In this document: piece by piece, positions 25,837 to 34,083 of the stretch
Numbering within the stretch: the first letter of the stretch is position 1
How the letters are laid out: every line of letters begins with the position of its first letter
Assembly: GCA_041659525.1 (NCBI GenBank)
Contig: JBAZYC010000001.1
Coordinates: forward strand, 434,001-498,000
Reading direction: 5' to 3'
Source: JAAZKV01 sp041659525
Lineage (GTDB): Archaea; Iainarchaeota; Iainarchaeia; Iainarchaeales; JAAZKV01
Length of the DNA: 64,000 nt
The notes under the pieces: generated by a model
What the model was told of the DNA's origin: nothing
Database searches by the model: none
The model's input: the letters and a program-made list of their open reading frames with translations, nothing else
Program-made: the position numbers and the translations under genes

Positions 25837-26700
25837 ATGAATAAGGCTATTTTGACAAAAAAAGAGGCAAATCTGCTTCTAAATGCCCAAAAACTGGGAC
25901 ATTCTTTTTTTTTAACAAGTTTTGACTTAGATTTAACTAAAGAAAAAGTTTTAATTAAAAAAAACGGATTTGAAATTAGAGGGGTTCTAATTCCTACTAA
26001 AGAATTTGAAAGATTAAAGGAAGAAACTTTTTATGTAGTTGAAGGAGAAAAACTTTTGTCAATTGATTTTTTCGGGGGAGATACTAATCTTTATTACAAA
26101 CTAAAACCCACTCATGATTGGCCCACAGTAATGCTTTCTTCTGTCCCCATGCATCGGTTCAAAACAATTAGCCCCAAAACAAGTGCTAATTTGATGGCCA
26201 AAGAGATTTCTCCAATCGAAGGAAAAGTCCTTGATACCTGCTGTGGACTAGGGTACACTGCTATTATCTCATCAAAAACTGCCGACGAAGTAACTGTTTT
26301 TGAGAAGGATGGCAATGTTTTACGAATCGCGGAGTATAACCCTTACTCAAGAGAACTTTTTAACAACCCTAAAATTAAACTAATTCAAGAAAGTGTTTTT
26401 GAAGGAATAAAAAAATTAAAGGAGAATTCTTTTGATAGAATTCTTCATGATCCTCCTACGGTTTCTTTTGCAAAAGAACTTTATTTTCCTGAATTTTATA
26501 AAGAACTCTTAAGAGTACTCAAACCTAATGGAGTTCTTTACCATTATTGCCCTAATCCTGGTAAAACAAAAGGAACTGAATTCCACTTGACTATTATAAA
26601 GAATTTAGAAAAAGCTGGTTTTAGCGAGTGTGCTTTTGTTCCGCTAGCTTCGGGGGTTAGGGCTGTAAAAATTTTGAATCAAGAGAAGAAGAAAAAATAA
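25837..26700 (+). CDS. Archaeal class I SAM-dependent methyltransferase (COG2521-like)
   Basis: 287 residues. The N-terminal ~110 residues form a family-specific domain (THDWPTVMLSSVPMHRFKTISP), followed by a Rossmann methyltransferase: motif I GKVLDTCCGLGYTAIIS, acidic loop VTVFEKDGNVL and motif IV FDRILHDPPTVSFAKELYF. The DPPT signature suggests methylation of an exocyclic amine or amide (N on base or protein), but the substrate is not known for this archaeal family. Leaderless promoter as described for the divergent region upstream. Confidence 0.86.
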   Translation: MNKAILTKKEANLLLNAQKLGHSFFLTSFDLDLTKEKVLIKKNGFEIRGVLIPTKEFERLKEETFYVVEGEKLLSIDFFGGDTNLYYKLKPTHDWPTVMLSSVPMHRFKTISPKTSANLMAKEISPIEGKVLDTCCGLGYTAIISSKTADEVTVFEKDGNVLRIAEYNPYSRELFNNPKIKLIQESVFEGIKKLKENSFDRILHDPPTVSFAKELYFPEFYKELLRVLKPNGVLYHYCPNPGKTKGTEFHLTIIKNLEKAGFSECAFVPLASGVRAVKILNQEKKKK

Positions 26701-26842
26701 AACACAAAAATTAGTAAACTTTTTTTTAAACTAATTAATAAAAAACAAAGTTAAAAAAATATTTAAAAAAATTAGCCTATTAAAAAAGATTGGATTTTTT
26801 GCGCTCTAATCTCTAACCTTTTTGACAGAACTAAAAAAGACT

Positions 26843-27091
26843 TCATTTCTTTGCCTTTTTTTTAGGAGCAACAGCTTCTGTTTCCCCAGCACCTAATTCG
26901 TCCTCAAGAGTCTTTTCTCCTTTTTCAAGGGCCTTGAATTCATCAAGATCCTCGTCATCAAGACCAAGTTCTTTGAGTTTACTTAAGTGATCTTCTGTCT
27001 TCATCTTTGAAAACTCTTTTTTCCAAGCAACCATGTCGGCGGTTTCTTTCATTTTCGCACCTTCTGGAGGCTTTACTGGTTTGCGCATCAT
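26843..27091 (-). CDS. Small charged protein, unknown
   Basis: 82 residues. Basic N-terminus (MMRKPVKPPEGAKMKETAD), a helical middle (WKKEFSKMKTEDHLSKLKELGL) and an acidic segment (DDEDLDEFKALEKGEKTLEDEL) ending in a Lys-rich tail. No recognisable domain. The double ATG at 27088-27091 is used because the frame's upstream start adds only six poorly conserved-looking residues. It is divergent from the recombinase at 27178. Confidence 0.6.
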   Translation of the reverse strand: MMRKPVKPPEGAKMKETADMVAWKKEFSKMKTEDHLSKLKELGLDDEDLDEFKALEKGEKTLEDELGAGETEAVAPKKKAKK

Positions 27092-27177
27092 ACACACAAA
27101 TAATTGCACTCGCGCTTAAAAACCTTGCTGGAACGAGAGCGAAATTAATATAAGTTAAAGAAACCCATAAGTGTAAC

Positions 27178-28203
27178 ATGGATGAAATGCAGGATAATTT
27201 AGAATCTTCTAAAGAAACTACTCCCCAACCACCATCAACACAAACACAAACCCCCACGGAGAGCACTTCCATTAATATTTCTCAAGTTACAATTCAACCA
27301 AAAGAAAACCCTAAACCAGAAACTCCTTCTAAAGAAACTTCTTCTGCTGAAATTAAACCAACTTATGATAATAAAGAATTTGAAAATTTGTTGTTAGAAC
27401 TAAAACAAGAAATGATTGTGGAAGGATATTCTGCTAAAACTTTGAAAATGTATTTAATTTATGCCCGCGAAGTTCTTTATGGAATAAATAAACCAGTTGC
27501 AACAATTGAGAAAAAAGATGTAGTTGGTTTTTTGGCGAGGAAAAGAGAGAGTGGGTGTGAAAATGCTACTCTCGCACTAGTTCACGCTTCAATGGAATAT
27601 ATGTTCAAAAAATATTTGAAAATGCATATTTTGGAAGAAATAAAAATTCCAAAAAAAGCAAAAACTCTCCCAAAAGTTTTATCAAAAGATGAAATTAGAG
27701 CTTTATTTCAAAATACCAAATTTGGGAGAAATAGACTCATGCTTCAGTTCATGTATGGTTCGGGCTGCCGTGTTTCTGAAGTAGTAAAACTAAAAGTAAA
27801 TGATATGAATCTAAAAGAGCGAACTGCTACTATTAGAGCTGGAAAAGGAAACAAAGACCGATTAATTATTCTTTCAAAAGATTGGATTAGAGATTTAAAA
27901 AAATATTTGGCTAAAAAAAGAATTCAAAGCGAATTTGTTTTTTCTAAGAAAAATGGAAAAAATCTTACTACTGATACTGTGCAAAGAATTGTTAGAAAAT
28001 CTGCAGAAAAAGCAGGGATAAACAAACATGTTACCCCCCACTGTTTACGTCACTCTTATGCTACTCACTTACTTGAAGCTGGAACAAATATTAGATATAT
28101 TCAGAGTTTACTTGGCCACAGTAATTTAAATACTACCCAAATCTATACTAGTGTTGCTAATGATCAATTGAAGAAAGTGGTTAGTCCACTTGATAAATTA
28201 TGA
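27178..28203 (+). CDS. xerA: Tyrosine recombinase, XerA type
   Basis: 341 residues. Residues ~75-160 form the SAM-like core-binding domain (LKQEMIVEGYSAKTLKMYLIYAREVL), and 170-341 the catalytic domain with all active residues: Arg in YGSGCRVSEVVKL, Lys in RAGKGNKDRLI, His-x-x-Arg in TPHCLRHSYATHL, His in LLGHSNLNTT and the Tyr nucleophile in TQIYTSV. XerA resolves chromosome dimers at dif sites in archaea; phage or plasmid integrases are less likely because there is no adjacent att repeat or mobile gene. The N-terminal ~65 residues are an unusual Pro/Thr/Ser-rich disordered extension (PQPPSTQTQTPTEST). Confidence 0.92.
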   Translation: MDEMQDNLESSKETTPQPPSTQTQTPTESTSINISQVTIQPKENPKPETPSKETSSAEIKPTYDNKEFENLLLELKQEMIVEGYSAKTLKMYLIYAREVLYGINKPVATIEKKDVVGFLARKRESGCENATLALVHASMEYMFKKYLKMHILEEIKIPKKAKTLPKVLSKDEIRALFQNTKFGRNRLMLQFMYGSGCRVSEVVKLKVNDMNLKERTATIRAGKGNKDRLIILSKDWIRDLKKYLAKKRIQSEFVFSKKNGKNLTTDTVQRIVRKSAEKAGINKHVTPHCLRHSYATHLLEAGTNIRYIQSLLGHSNLNTTQIYTSVANDQLKKVVSPLDKL

Positions 28204-28212
28204 GGTAATTTA

Positions 28213-28701
28213 ATGCTTGACTCTGAAATTGTACTTAAGAGAAATCTTTTTTTTTCAACAAAAATATTAAAAAATGGGGAAAAAATAGGAACTATTTGGA
28301 ATTCAGGAACTTGTGATTTCAATAAAAACAAGTTTACTTTGTTCATAAATAATACGACGTTAGGGAAAGAAACTCTAAGTATTTTTAATGATAAAAACAA
28401 GCTTGTAGCTTTTGGTGAACGAGTAATTGATAAAGATCCAAAAGCTTGGGGATTTTGGTCCTGGACAAAAGGCCATATTAAACTAAAAGTTTATGATAAA
28501 AGTTTTGTTACTGCTAGTATTAGGGGAAATGGAAATGAGGTTGTATTTGCGCCGAACTCAACCAATCCAATATTAAAGATAAATTCAAACTTTTTTAGAG
28601 AAAAAATTCTTTTTGACAAACAAAAATTAACTGAAGAAGAAGCAATTTTATTAATACTTGTAATATATATTATTCCTGATTGTAGAACTAGTGGAAGCTA
28701 A
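28213..28701 (+). CDS. Beta-rich protein with hydrophobic C-terminus, unknown
   Basis: 162 residues starting nine bases after the recombinase stop, behind a GAGGTAATTT ribosome-binding site, so probably cotranscribed. The pattern is alternating beta strands, as in LURP/tubby- or scramblase-like barrels (FSTKILKNGEKIGTIWNSG, KFTLFINNTT, KGHIKLKVYDKSFVTASIRG). A hydrophobic helix (EEEAILLILVIYIIPDC) ends it. No firm family match by eye. Confidence 0.68.
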   Translation: MLDSEIVLKRNLFFSTKILKNGEKIGTIWNSGTCDFNKNKFTLFINNTTLGKETLSIFNDKNKLVAFGERVIDKDPKAWGFWSWTKGHIKLKVYDKSFVTASIRGNGNEVVFAPNSTNPILKINSNFFREKILFDKQKLTEEEAILLILVIYIIPDCRTSGS

Positions 28702-28777
28702 CAATTTCACCCACACCCCACACTTCCCTTACTTTAATTGAAAGTAGAAAATCTCAAAAACACTCAAATTCACATCA

Positions 28778-28811
28778 TTTCTAGGACATATTTTAAAATA
28801 AATCAAAAATT
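28778..28811 (+). repeat. Dispersed GGACATATTTT motif, copy 1
   Basis: Starts TTTCTAGGACATATTTTAAA and runs into an A/T stretch. It is a member of a family with copies at 29375, 30334, 31497, 34953 and 42475, and about 26 bases are identical to the 42475 copy in inverse orientation. It lies 77 bp past the stop of the gene at 28213, in the same sense. Confidence 0.65.
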
Positions 28812-28989
28812 AAAAAAGAAAATAAAATTAATTAAAAGAAAGAAATTCAAAAAAGTTTTAGTGTTATGTAGATTTATGTTTTTTAGAGGGTTTGTTTGCT
28901 TTCCAAACTGTTTGAAGATTTTTGAATTTTGAGAATAGATTTATATACTTCATTGTCGTTTCCTGTGTAAGAAAAAGGGAGGAATAAGC

Positions 28990-29304
28990 ATGAGCATGAG
29001 ATTGTCAAAACTTTTCGGCATGGACCTTTACGATATAGAGGCAGGATACAAAGGTAAGGTATATGATATAATCATAAACCTAGAAAAAGGTAAATTGGAA
29101 ACAATTACTACAGAACCTCTAAAAGTAAAAACTAAGTCAGATGCTAAAAAAATTCTAAGCGAAAAGAGCATTCCATACAGAAACGTTAAATCTGTTAAAG
29201 ATATTATAATTGTTTCAAGTAGAGATGTTCCTTACGTTGAAGAAACTAAAGAAGAAGCACCTACAGCAGCAGCTGGTTTAAGATATAAATATTCTAGAAG
29301 GTAA
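28990..29304 (+). CDS. PRC-barrel domain protein
   Basis: 104 residues with one PRC-barrel (RLSKLFGMDLYDIEAGYKGKVYDIIINLEKGKLETITTE, then IPYRNVKSVKDIIIVSS) and a short Ala-rich, basic tail (TAAAGLRYKYSRR). A strong GGGAGG lies six bases before the ATG, and a TATA-like TTTATATAC near 28941 fits the start of a leadered mRNA. It is distinct from the PRC-barrel at 15986. The role of the family is unknown; ribosome or RNA contact is possible. Confidence 0.85.
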   Translation: MSMRLSKLFGMDLYDIEAGYKGKVYDIIINLEKGKLETITTEPLKVKTKSDAKKILSEKSIPYRNVKSVKDIIIVSSRDVPYVEETKEEAPTAAAGLRYKYSRR

Positions 29305-29335
29305 GGCCTCCCCTTACTTTCTTTCTTTTTTTAAT
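29301..29335 (+). terminator. Hairpin overlapping a stop codon, then T-run
   Basis: GTAAGG (29301-29306, containing the TAA stop) pairs with CCTTAC (29312-29317). TTTCTTTCTTTTTTT follows. Terminator-like. Confidence 0.5.
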
Positions 29336-29374
29336 TTTCTCTCTTCTTTTAAAGATTTAAGAAATTGACCTAAA

Positions 29375-29408
29375 TTCCTGAACATATTTCAAAATTAATC
29401 AAAAATTT
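29375..29408 (+). repeat. Dispersed GGACATATTTT motif, copy 2
   Basis: TTCCTGAACATATTTCAAAA followed by TTAATCAAAAATT, closely matching copy 1 including the AATCAAAAATT tail. It lies about 70 bp downstream of the PRC-barrel gene, in the same sense. Confidence 0.55.
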
Positions 29409-29557
29409 AAAAAAACCCAATTTTTTAAAAAAATTTCAATTTTAAAAAAATTAATCTTATTTAAAAAAGTATATATATAATATATACATAAATGATTTTT
29501 TATTTTATTATATAAGGTATTAGTGGAAGTGCTGGGTGTCTGTAGAAGGTTTTGAAA

Positions 29558-30175
29558 ATGACTGTTAGAAGCTATTTCATTCAGTATCGATTCATCCTTC
29601 CTGAAACAATTAAACACTCTTCTTACACCTATCAAAAGCTCTTTAGGGGAATTTATGGTTATACTCAAGCGGTTTACAAAGCCTCTGGAAAAACCTATCA
29701 TTACCACAGAGCAGGAATTCTTTCAAATTATCCTTATGTTAGACCGGGTAAAAATTGTGTAATTATTCCTCAAGCGGCTTTTCAAACTTTACAAGAGTTT
29801 TTTAAAACCGGGAGAAACCCAACGCATAATTGGACTGAGAAAGGGGAATGGAAGTGTACTTATTTTTTGAATGAAAAAGATATTGATGAAAAAGAAGTTA
29901 TTTTGGCTTTAGAAAATCTTCTTTCAAGAAAGTTTGTAGATAGTTCTGAAGGGCCAATTAAGTTGTCAAGCGAACTAAAAAGAGCCACTGAAAAAGAAGT
30001 GGAAGCTAATTACAAAGCAATGCTAGTTAAAGAAGCACAAGCAATAGTGGATCTTGAATGGTTCAAAGCAACTTACCAACAAGCGCCCTCTCTGTTAGAA
30101 TTTTATAATCTTTTTAAAACTTTGAAAGCAGGAGTAAGTTCTCAACCAAACCAACAAAACTCCCCAAAAGCTTAA
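29558..30175 (+). CDS. Conserved-looking hypothetical protein
   Basis: 205 residues from the ATG at 29558 (a TTG two codons earlier is possible). Rich in aromatic residues at the N-terminus (RSYFIQYRFILPETIKHSSYTYQKLF, then YHYHRAGILSNYPYV), with a possible basic nucleic-acid-binding segment, a helical middle (EVILALENLLSRKFV) and a Gln/Pro-rich tail. No family recognised. The 250 bp upstream are almost pure A/T with alternating TATATATA near 29472, probably containing its promoter. Confidence 0.65.
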   Translation: MTVRSYFIQYRFILPETIKHSSYTYQKLFRGIYGYTQAVYKASGKTYHYHRAGILSNYPYVRPGKNCVIIPQAAFQTLQEFFKTGRNPTHNWTEKGEWKCTYFLNEKDIDEKEVILALENLLSRKFVDSSEGPIKLSSELKRATEKEVEANYKAMLVKEAQAIVDLEWFKATYQQAPSLLEFYNLFKTLKAGVSSQPNQQNSPKA

Positions 30176-30333
30176 AGTGAGTGAAAAAAATATTTTTTTA
30201 AGAAAATTTAGTTTATTTTTCTAATTTTTTGAAAAATTAATGCTTGTTTTTCCTTTAATTTTCTGATTTTTTTTAGCCTCTTTTTGGCTCAAACCCTTCT
30301 AAAATGCGTTAAATAAACAATTTAACTTTGTTT

Positions 30334-30360
30334 GTTCATTTCAAAATATGTCCAAGAAAT
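30334..30360 (-). repeat. Dispersed GGACATATTTT motif, copy 3
   Basis: On the minus strand reads TTTCTTGGACATATTTTGAA. It lies about 65 bp downstream of the stop of the minus-strand HTH gene (30422), in the same sense as that gene. The rest of the 30176-30421 gap is A/T-rich with no gene seen. Confidence 0.6.
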
Positions 30361-30421
30361 AGAGTTAAATGGTACCTTCTACTGAGGCAAAATAATAAAA
30401 AATAAGTAAAATTAGCTTTAT

Positions 30422-30880
30422 TTAAGCTGTTTGGGCTTGTGTTTGAACTGTTTCAGTCGAACTCTGCTTAATTTCAGCTTCTTTTTCCTCTTTATCAATC
30501 TTAATTAAGAGATCTTTCTTGCGCCACTTGCGTTTTCCACCTATATTGTTAGTCTCAATAATCCCTATATCTACCATGGTCTTAAGGTAGGGGTAGAGTG
30601 AGCGTTCGTTCTCATAGTCTATTTGGAAGAGTTCAAATATTCTCCTTCTAATCTCGTCCATAGTAGCCCATTCATCAAATCTAATAACACTCGCTAAGTG
30701 GAAGGCTTGGGTGTGTTCGTTGAATTGAAGGAAGTCCCAGATAGATCTTATTTCTGTGCTCTTTCGCCCCTCACTCACTAAGGCCGCTTCAACCACTTTA
30801 TCTTGAATTTTAGCCTTCAATCCAAGCACCTGTTTAATAAAATCAAGTATTCCCATCATTACCAACTTTTTTTCTGTCAT
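30422..30880 (-). CDS. Winged-helix-like DNA-binding protein, unknown
   Basis: 152 residues with a predicted helix-turn-helix/winged-helix in the middle: AFHLASVIRFDEWATMDEIRRRIFELF, then SLYPYLKTMVDIGIIETNNIGGKRKWRKKDL, ending as recognition helix and wing. A basic N-terminal helix precedes it and an acidic, Gln/Thr-rich tail follows. The ATG at 30880 is about 22 bp after a TATA-like TTTTAAAT, so leaderless; internal ATGs at 30859/30856 are alternatives. The promoter is covered by an inverted repeat at 30891-30917, consistent with autorepression. Confidence 0.72.
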   Translation of the reverse strand: MTEKKLVMMGILDFIKQVLGLKAKIQDKVVEAALVSEGRKSTEIRSIWDFLQFNEHTQAFHLASVIRFDEWATMDEIRRRIFELFQIDYENERSLYPYLKTMVDIGIIETNNIGGKRKWRKKDLLIKIDKEEKEAEIKQSSTETVQTQAQTA

Positions 30881-30890
30881 TAATATAATG

Positions 30891-30917
30891 ACCGTAATGA
30901 TTTAAAAGCTTTACGGT
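30891..30917. promoter_or_regulatory. Inverted repeat over the TATA box: probable operator
   Basis: ACCGTAA (30891-30897) and TTACGGT (30911-30917) are perfect inverted 7-mers flanking the TATA-like TTTAAA of the HTH gene at 30422. Binding here would block TBP/TFB. Nearby, ATTACAAGTA is repeated in tandem (30938-30962). Confidence 0.6.
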
Positions 30918-31294
30918 AATGAAAGCTCATTAAGTTCATTACAAGTAATTACAAGTAATTACTTTGCTCAAGTTTGACTGGCTCATTGAGCTGAACTTTT
31001 TATTGGTTTTTGAAGTTTTTGTTCAAAACTGCGACTTTTTTGGTCAAGTGAGGGGTATGTTTGAGCAGGGGGTTGTTAGTTTTTGCCGTAATTACTATAT
31101 TTACTACTTGGTGAGTAGCTCAAAAATAGGGCTTTTTCAGTGTTTTTAAGAAGCAGTCAAAACTAGATTTTCGTGAGAACTAAAACAATTCTAAAAATTC
31201 GTTGTTTGTCGTATTTTCAAGATTTTATTGTTAGCCTTTAATAGAGGAACTACAGGGGGTTAATTTGATTAAAAAACAGGTTAAAACTCACTAT
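30918..31294. other. Non-coding gap between HTH gene and initiator tRNA
   Basis: Contains the tandem ATTACAAGTA repeat at 30938-30962 and otherwise no supported gene. A 61-codon open frame (30964-31149) has no promoter or ribosome-binding site and an odd Phe/Val/Cys-rich composition. The segment near 31294 is simply the 3' flank of the minus-strand tRNA. Confidence 0.5.
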
Positions 31295-31368
31295 AGCGGG
31301 GAAAGGATTTGAACCTTCGACCTTCGGGTTATGAGCCCGACGAGCACTCCAGGCTGCTCTACCCCGCT
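31295..31368 (-). tRNA. tRNA-Met (CAU), initiator
   Basis: 74 nt cloverleaf on the minus strand. The anticodon loop is CTCATAA inside CGGG...CCCG, that is, with the run of three G-C pairs typical of initiators. The acceptor starts AGCGGGG and ends CCCCGCT, giving the A1-U72 pair of archaeal initiator tRNAs. No CCA is encoded. A TATA-like TTTTAAAAAG lies about 20-25 bp upstream. Confidence 0.95.
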
Positions 31369-31496
31369 AGAAAAGAGTAATAATTGAACTTTTTAAAACA
31401 AAAAAAGCATCATTCGAAGCTAATTTCTATTTTTATTCAATTACAGTTCTTTTTTTTACTAATAAAAGCCATTTTGGCTTCTTATAACTTTAAATG

Positions 31497-31522
31497 TTCA
31501 CTCTAAAATATGTCCAGGTTTT
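31497..31522 (-). repeat. Dispersed GGACATATTTT motif, copy 4
   Basis: On the minus strand reads AAACCTGGACATATTTTAGA. It begins about 5 bp past the stop of the TFE gene, in the same sense. Confidence 0.55.
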
Positions 31523-31526
31523 TGAG

Positions 31527-32063
31527 TTATTTAACCATTTTGTTTAAGGTTTCTATCTCTTTCTCTATCTTCCTTATCCTGTCCCCTATTTCTTTCTGTC
31601 TATTTGGGTCATTAGCGGAAGCCATGCTTCCTCCGCAAGTTGGGCAAAGGAAGTTGTATTCTGCAGCAATTTCAAATACCTCTCGGTGATTGCACTTGTC
31701 GCAGTCAAAGAAGCTGTAATCCGCTTCTAAGTTCTTCTTTTGGGTTAACTTTTCCAAGTGTTCCACTTGTTGTTCGTTGATTAACTCTGCTATCCTGTCT
31801 TTCTTAATTTCCCAAGTGTAATTATACCAGCCTGTCTTTTGGTTTCTGCTCTTCTGGTAGCAAGCTATTCCTCTAAAATGCAATTTGTTCAAAATGGCTC
31901 TTACTTCAGTTACCTTCTTTTTCATCTTTTTTGAGATTTCTTCATCTGTAGCCATTTTCTTCTTTTTCTCGCAAATCTTAACTAAGTTAATTGCGTCAAT
32001 TCCTCCGATGGTATCAAGCAAATCCTTGACTAGCACCAGGGTGGTAATTGATTTTTGAGGCAT
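31527..32063 (-). CDS. tfe: Transcription factor E alpha subunit (TFE)
   Basis: 178 residues, the archaeal homologue of TFIIE-alpha. It helps RNA polymerase open promoters. An extended winged helix (residues ~1-100: INLVKICEKKKKMATDEEISKKMKKKVTEVRAILNKLHFRGIACYQK) is followed by a coiled linker and a zinc ribbon with two Cys pairs (FFDCDKCNHREVF and NFLCPTCGGSM), then a C-terminal helix. Length and order match TFE exactly. It lies 34 bp downstream of aTrm56 on the same strand. Confidence 0.94.
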   Translation of the reverse strand: MPQKSITTLVLVKDLLDTIGGIDAINLVKICEKKKKMATDEEISKKMKKKVTEVRAILNKLHFRGIACYQKSRNQKTGWYNYTWEIKKDRIAELINEQQVEHLEKLTQKKNLEADYSFFDCDKCNHREVFEIAAEYNFLCPTCGGSMASANDPNRQKEIGDRIRKIEKEIETLNKMVK

Positions 32064-32097
32064 GAAGTATTCACTTTACCAAGTGTTTTTAAATTAA

Positions 32098-32652
32098 TTA
32101 CTTTTTTTGATTTTTAACACTAAAATTCACTACTTTCTTTCCTTTTTCTTGAGGGATAATACTGCACTTTGCCCCAGCGAATTCTTTTGAAAGTTCTTCT
32201 CCTTTTTGTATTCTGTCCATGAATACTGCTAAGGCCGCTATTTCGCTATGCGGTTGAGCAGTCACTGCAACATTAAAATCCACTGCTTCATAAACTGGTC
32301 TTTCTACTTTTTGTGATCCAATAAGTATTGCAATTTTTTTGTTTTTTGAAATTTTTTCTTCTACTTCTTGAGTAGGTAATCCATACATAGTTAAGTGGAC
32401 TATAACATATCCTTCATTTTTTAGATTTGTAATTGCTTCTCTCCATGAATCAATAAATTCTACTTTGTATTTCCCGCCCCAAGTTTCGTTTACTCCTTTA
32501 ATCGTGTTAAGAATGCTTTCGTCTCGCTCTCCGCAGACAACCATTTTTTTTGCTCCAAATGCTCTTGACACTAACCCGCAGTGTCCTGTGACACGGTAGT
32601 CTCTTACCTCTCGGTGTCCGTACCTTATTACCACAATATCTTTTTGAGCCAT
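32098..32652 (-). CDS. trm56: tRNA (cytidine-56-2'-O)-methyltransferase aTrm56
   Basis: 184 residues of the SPOUT class, an archaeal enzyme that methylates the 2'-OH of C56 in the T loop of tRNA. Motifs: VVIRYGHREVRDYRVTGHCGLVSRAFGAKKM at the start, VIVHLTMYGLP, and the knot region KKIAILIGSQKVERPVYEAVDFNVAVTAQPHSEIAALAVFMDR. The ATG at 32652 is about 25 bp after a TATA-like TTATAATT; a TTG three codons upstream is the alternative. Probably co-expressed with TFE. Confidence 0.93.
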   Translation of the reverse strand: MAQKDIVVIRYGHREVRDYRVTGHCGLVSRAFGAKKMVVCGERDESILNTIKGVNETWGGKYKVEFIDSWREAITNLKNEGYVIVHLTMYGLPTQEVEEKISKNKKIAILIGSQKVERPVYEAVDFNVAVTAQPHSEIAALAVFMDRIQKGEELSKEFAGAKCSIIPQEKGKKVVNFSVKNQKK

Positions 32653-32849
32653 GTAACTCAATATACTTTCTAGTTGGTTTTAATTATAAAACCTCTTTTT
32701 TTTAAAATCCTCTTTTTCTCGTTAGGTTCCAATGCTTGTTTTTTTATGTGCATTAGCAATCTTTAAAAATGCTTTTGGTGGCTATTTTCTCTATACATAC
32801 CTAGTAGTCTGGTGATTTATTTATCCTAGTTTACTATGTGTATTAAGCG

Positions 32850-32922
32850 GGGCCCGTAGCTCAGTCGGTAGAGCACTGGACTTTTAATCCAGGTGTCTAG
32901 GGTTCGATTCCCTACGGGCTCG
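32850..32922 (+). tRNA. tRNA-Lys (UUU)
   Basis: 73 nt cloverleaf: acceptor GGGCCCG/CGGGCTC, D arm GCTC...GAGC, anticodon loop CTTTTAA in CTGGA...TCCAG, T arm TAGGG TTCGATT CCCTA. Anticodon TTT. No encoded CCA. Confidence 0.97.
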
Positions 32923-33012
32923 CTTATAGATTTTCTTTTTTTTTAAAAAAAAGAAAATAGTATTTAGTAATTACTGAAAAATTAGTAATTACAGTAATGC
33001 CCGTTTATAGTT

Positions 33013-33085
33013 GGGCCCGTAGCTCAGTCGGTAGAGCACCAGACTCTTAATCTGGGTGTCTAGGGTTCGATTCCCTACGGGCTCG
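33013..33085 (+). tRNA. tRNA-Lys (CUU)
   Basis: Nearly identical to the preceding tRNA except for the anticodon arm (CAGA CTCTTAA TCTG); anticodon CTT. Together the two decode both Lys codons. A 90-bp spacer separates them; the pair looks like a local duplication. Confidence 0.97.
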
Positions 33086-33133
33086 CTTGATTTTAATCCA
33101 AACATATTTATTCTTCCAAATCTATTTTTATTT

Positions 33134-34027
33134 ATGAATGAGAAAACAAAAGGCTTTTTGCTTGTTGCTCTTTCGGGAGCACTTTCAGGGACAATTATTT
33201 TTGGGGGACAAATTTTTTCTAATTTAGGCCTTTCTCTTTTTGAACTTTCTACTCTTCCTTTCATTTTTTCTTTATTTTTTTTATTTCCGTTTATAATTAA
33301 GAAAAAGTTTTTTCCTAAAAAGGAACTTTTTCCATTGGTTTTTATTTATGGTTTCGCTGCCGCGGGGGCAATTTTTAGTCAATTTGGAGGACTTATCTTT
33401 GGGGTCTCAGTAGCCGTTGTTGTTTTGCTTCTTTATGCACAACCCCTTTGGACGGTATTAATTAGTAAATTTTTCTTAAAAGAAAAAATTAATAGCTGGC
33501 AGTATATTGCTTGTACTTTAGTTTTGATTGGAGTGTTTTTTACAGTTGACCCATCCAATTTGTTTGCTTCAAAAAGTTGGTTAGGGGTTTTAGTTGCTTT
33601 AATAGGAGGGATATTTTTATCTATTTGGATTATTCTTGGGAGCAGATTAAGTAAAAAAGGAGTGGATCCATTTTTATTAAAATTTTATGAAACCTCTCTT
33701 AGTTTAGTTCTTATTTTTCTTTCCTACCCTGGTTGGCTGCTGTTATCTTCTGATCCAAAAGTAATTACTTTTTCATTAGATTTTCCTTTGTGGATTTTTG
33801 GAGGGTTGATTTTGTACAATCTTTTTTCTCTTACGTTTAATCATTTAATTTATTATGCTGGTTCAAAGAGAATTTCAACAGTAGATTCAGGAATACTGAT
33901 GTTATTTGAACCCCCTGTGGCAATTCTTCTTGCAGTTGTTTTTTTAGCTCAACCGCTAACCTTTTCGGTTATTATTGGAGGGAGTTTAATTCTTTTAGGG
34001 AATGTGATTGTAATTGTTAAGGGGTAG
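33134..34027 (+). CDS. EamA/DMT-family membrane transporter
   Basis: 297 residues, ten predicted membrane helices in two EamA repeats of five (first KTKGFLLVALSGALSGTIIFG, with LYAQPLWTVLISKFFLKEKI ending repeat one; second starting at VLVALIGGIFLSIWIILGSR and ending with MLFEPPVAILLAVVFLAQPL). DMT carriers export or import metabolites; the substrate is unknown. The ATG at 33134 is used because the frame upstream overlaps the tRNA-Lys gene, which cannot be coding. The mRNA start is unclear. Confidence 0.9.
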   Translation: MNEKTKGFLLVALSGALSGTIIFGGQIFSNLGLSLFELSTLPFIFSLFFLFPFIIKKKFFPKKELFPLVFIYGFAAAGAIFSQFGGLIFGVSVAVVVLLLYAQPLWTVLISKFFLKEKINSWQYIACTLVLIGVFFTVDPSNLFASKSWLGVLVALIGGIFLSIWIILGSRLSKKGVDPFLLKFYETSLSLVLIFLSYPGWLLLSSDPKVITFSLDFPLWIFGGLILYNLFSLTFNHLIYYAGSKRISTVDSGILMLFEPPVAILLAVVFLAQPLTFSVIIGGSLILLGNVIVIVKG

Positions 34028-34083
34028 TTTGGTCGGCATAACACTTCCGCAAAGTTCTTAATATTAGGAAAAAGTCAATATTA

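Noticed and set aside
28738..28932. 64-codon Lys/Ile/Phe-rich frame
   Set aside because: Non-ATG start in A/T-rich spacer; composition is what random A/T sequence encodes; it overlaps the dispersed motif.
29399..29520. A/T-rich stretch with TATATATA taken for a replication origin
   Set aside because: No repeated origin-recognition boxes and no Orc1/Cdc6 gene in the window.
29399..29707. 102-codon minus-strand frame
   Set aside because: Overlaps the start of the better supported plus-strand gene at 29558 and is mostly Asn/Ile/Lys/Phe from A/T-rich DNA.
30964..31149. 61-codon Phe-rich frame
   Set aside because: No start signal, no recognisable sequence; treated as spacer between the HTH gene and tRNA-Met.
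32850..33085. Two near-identical tRNA-Lys copies taken for an integration (att) duplication
   Set aside because: The anticodon arms differ consistently (UUU versus CUU) and no integrase sits between them; this is a functional isoacceptor pair.
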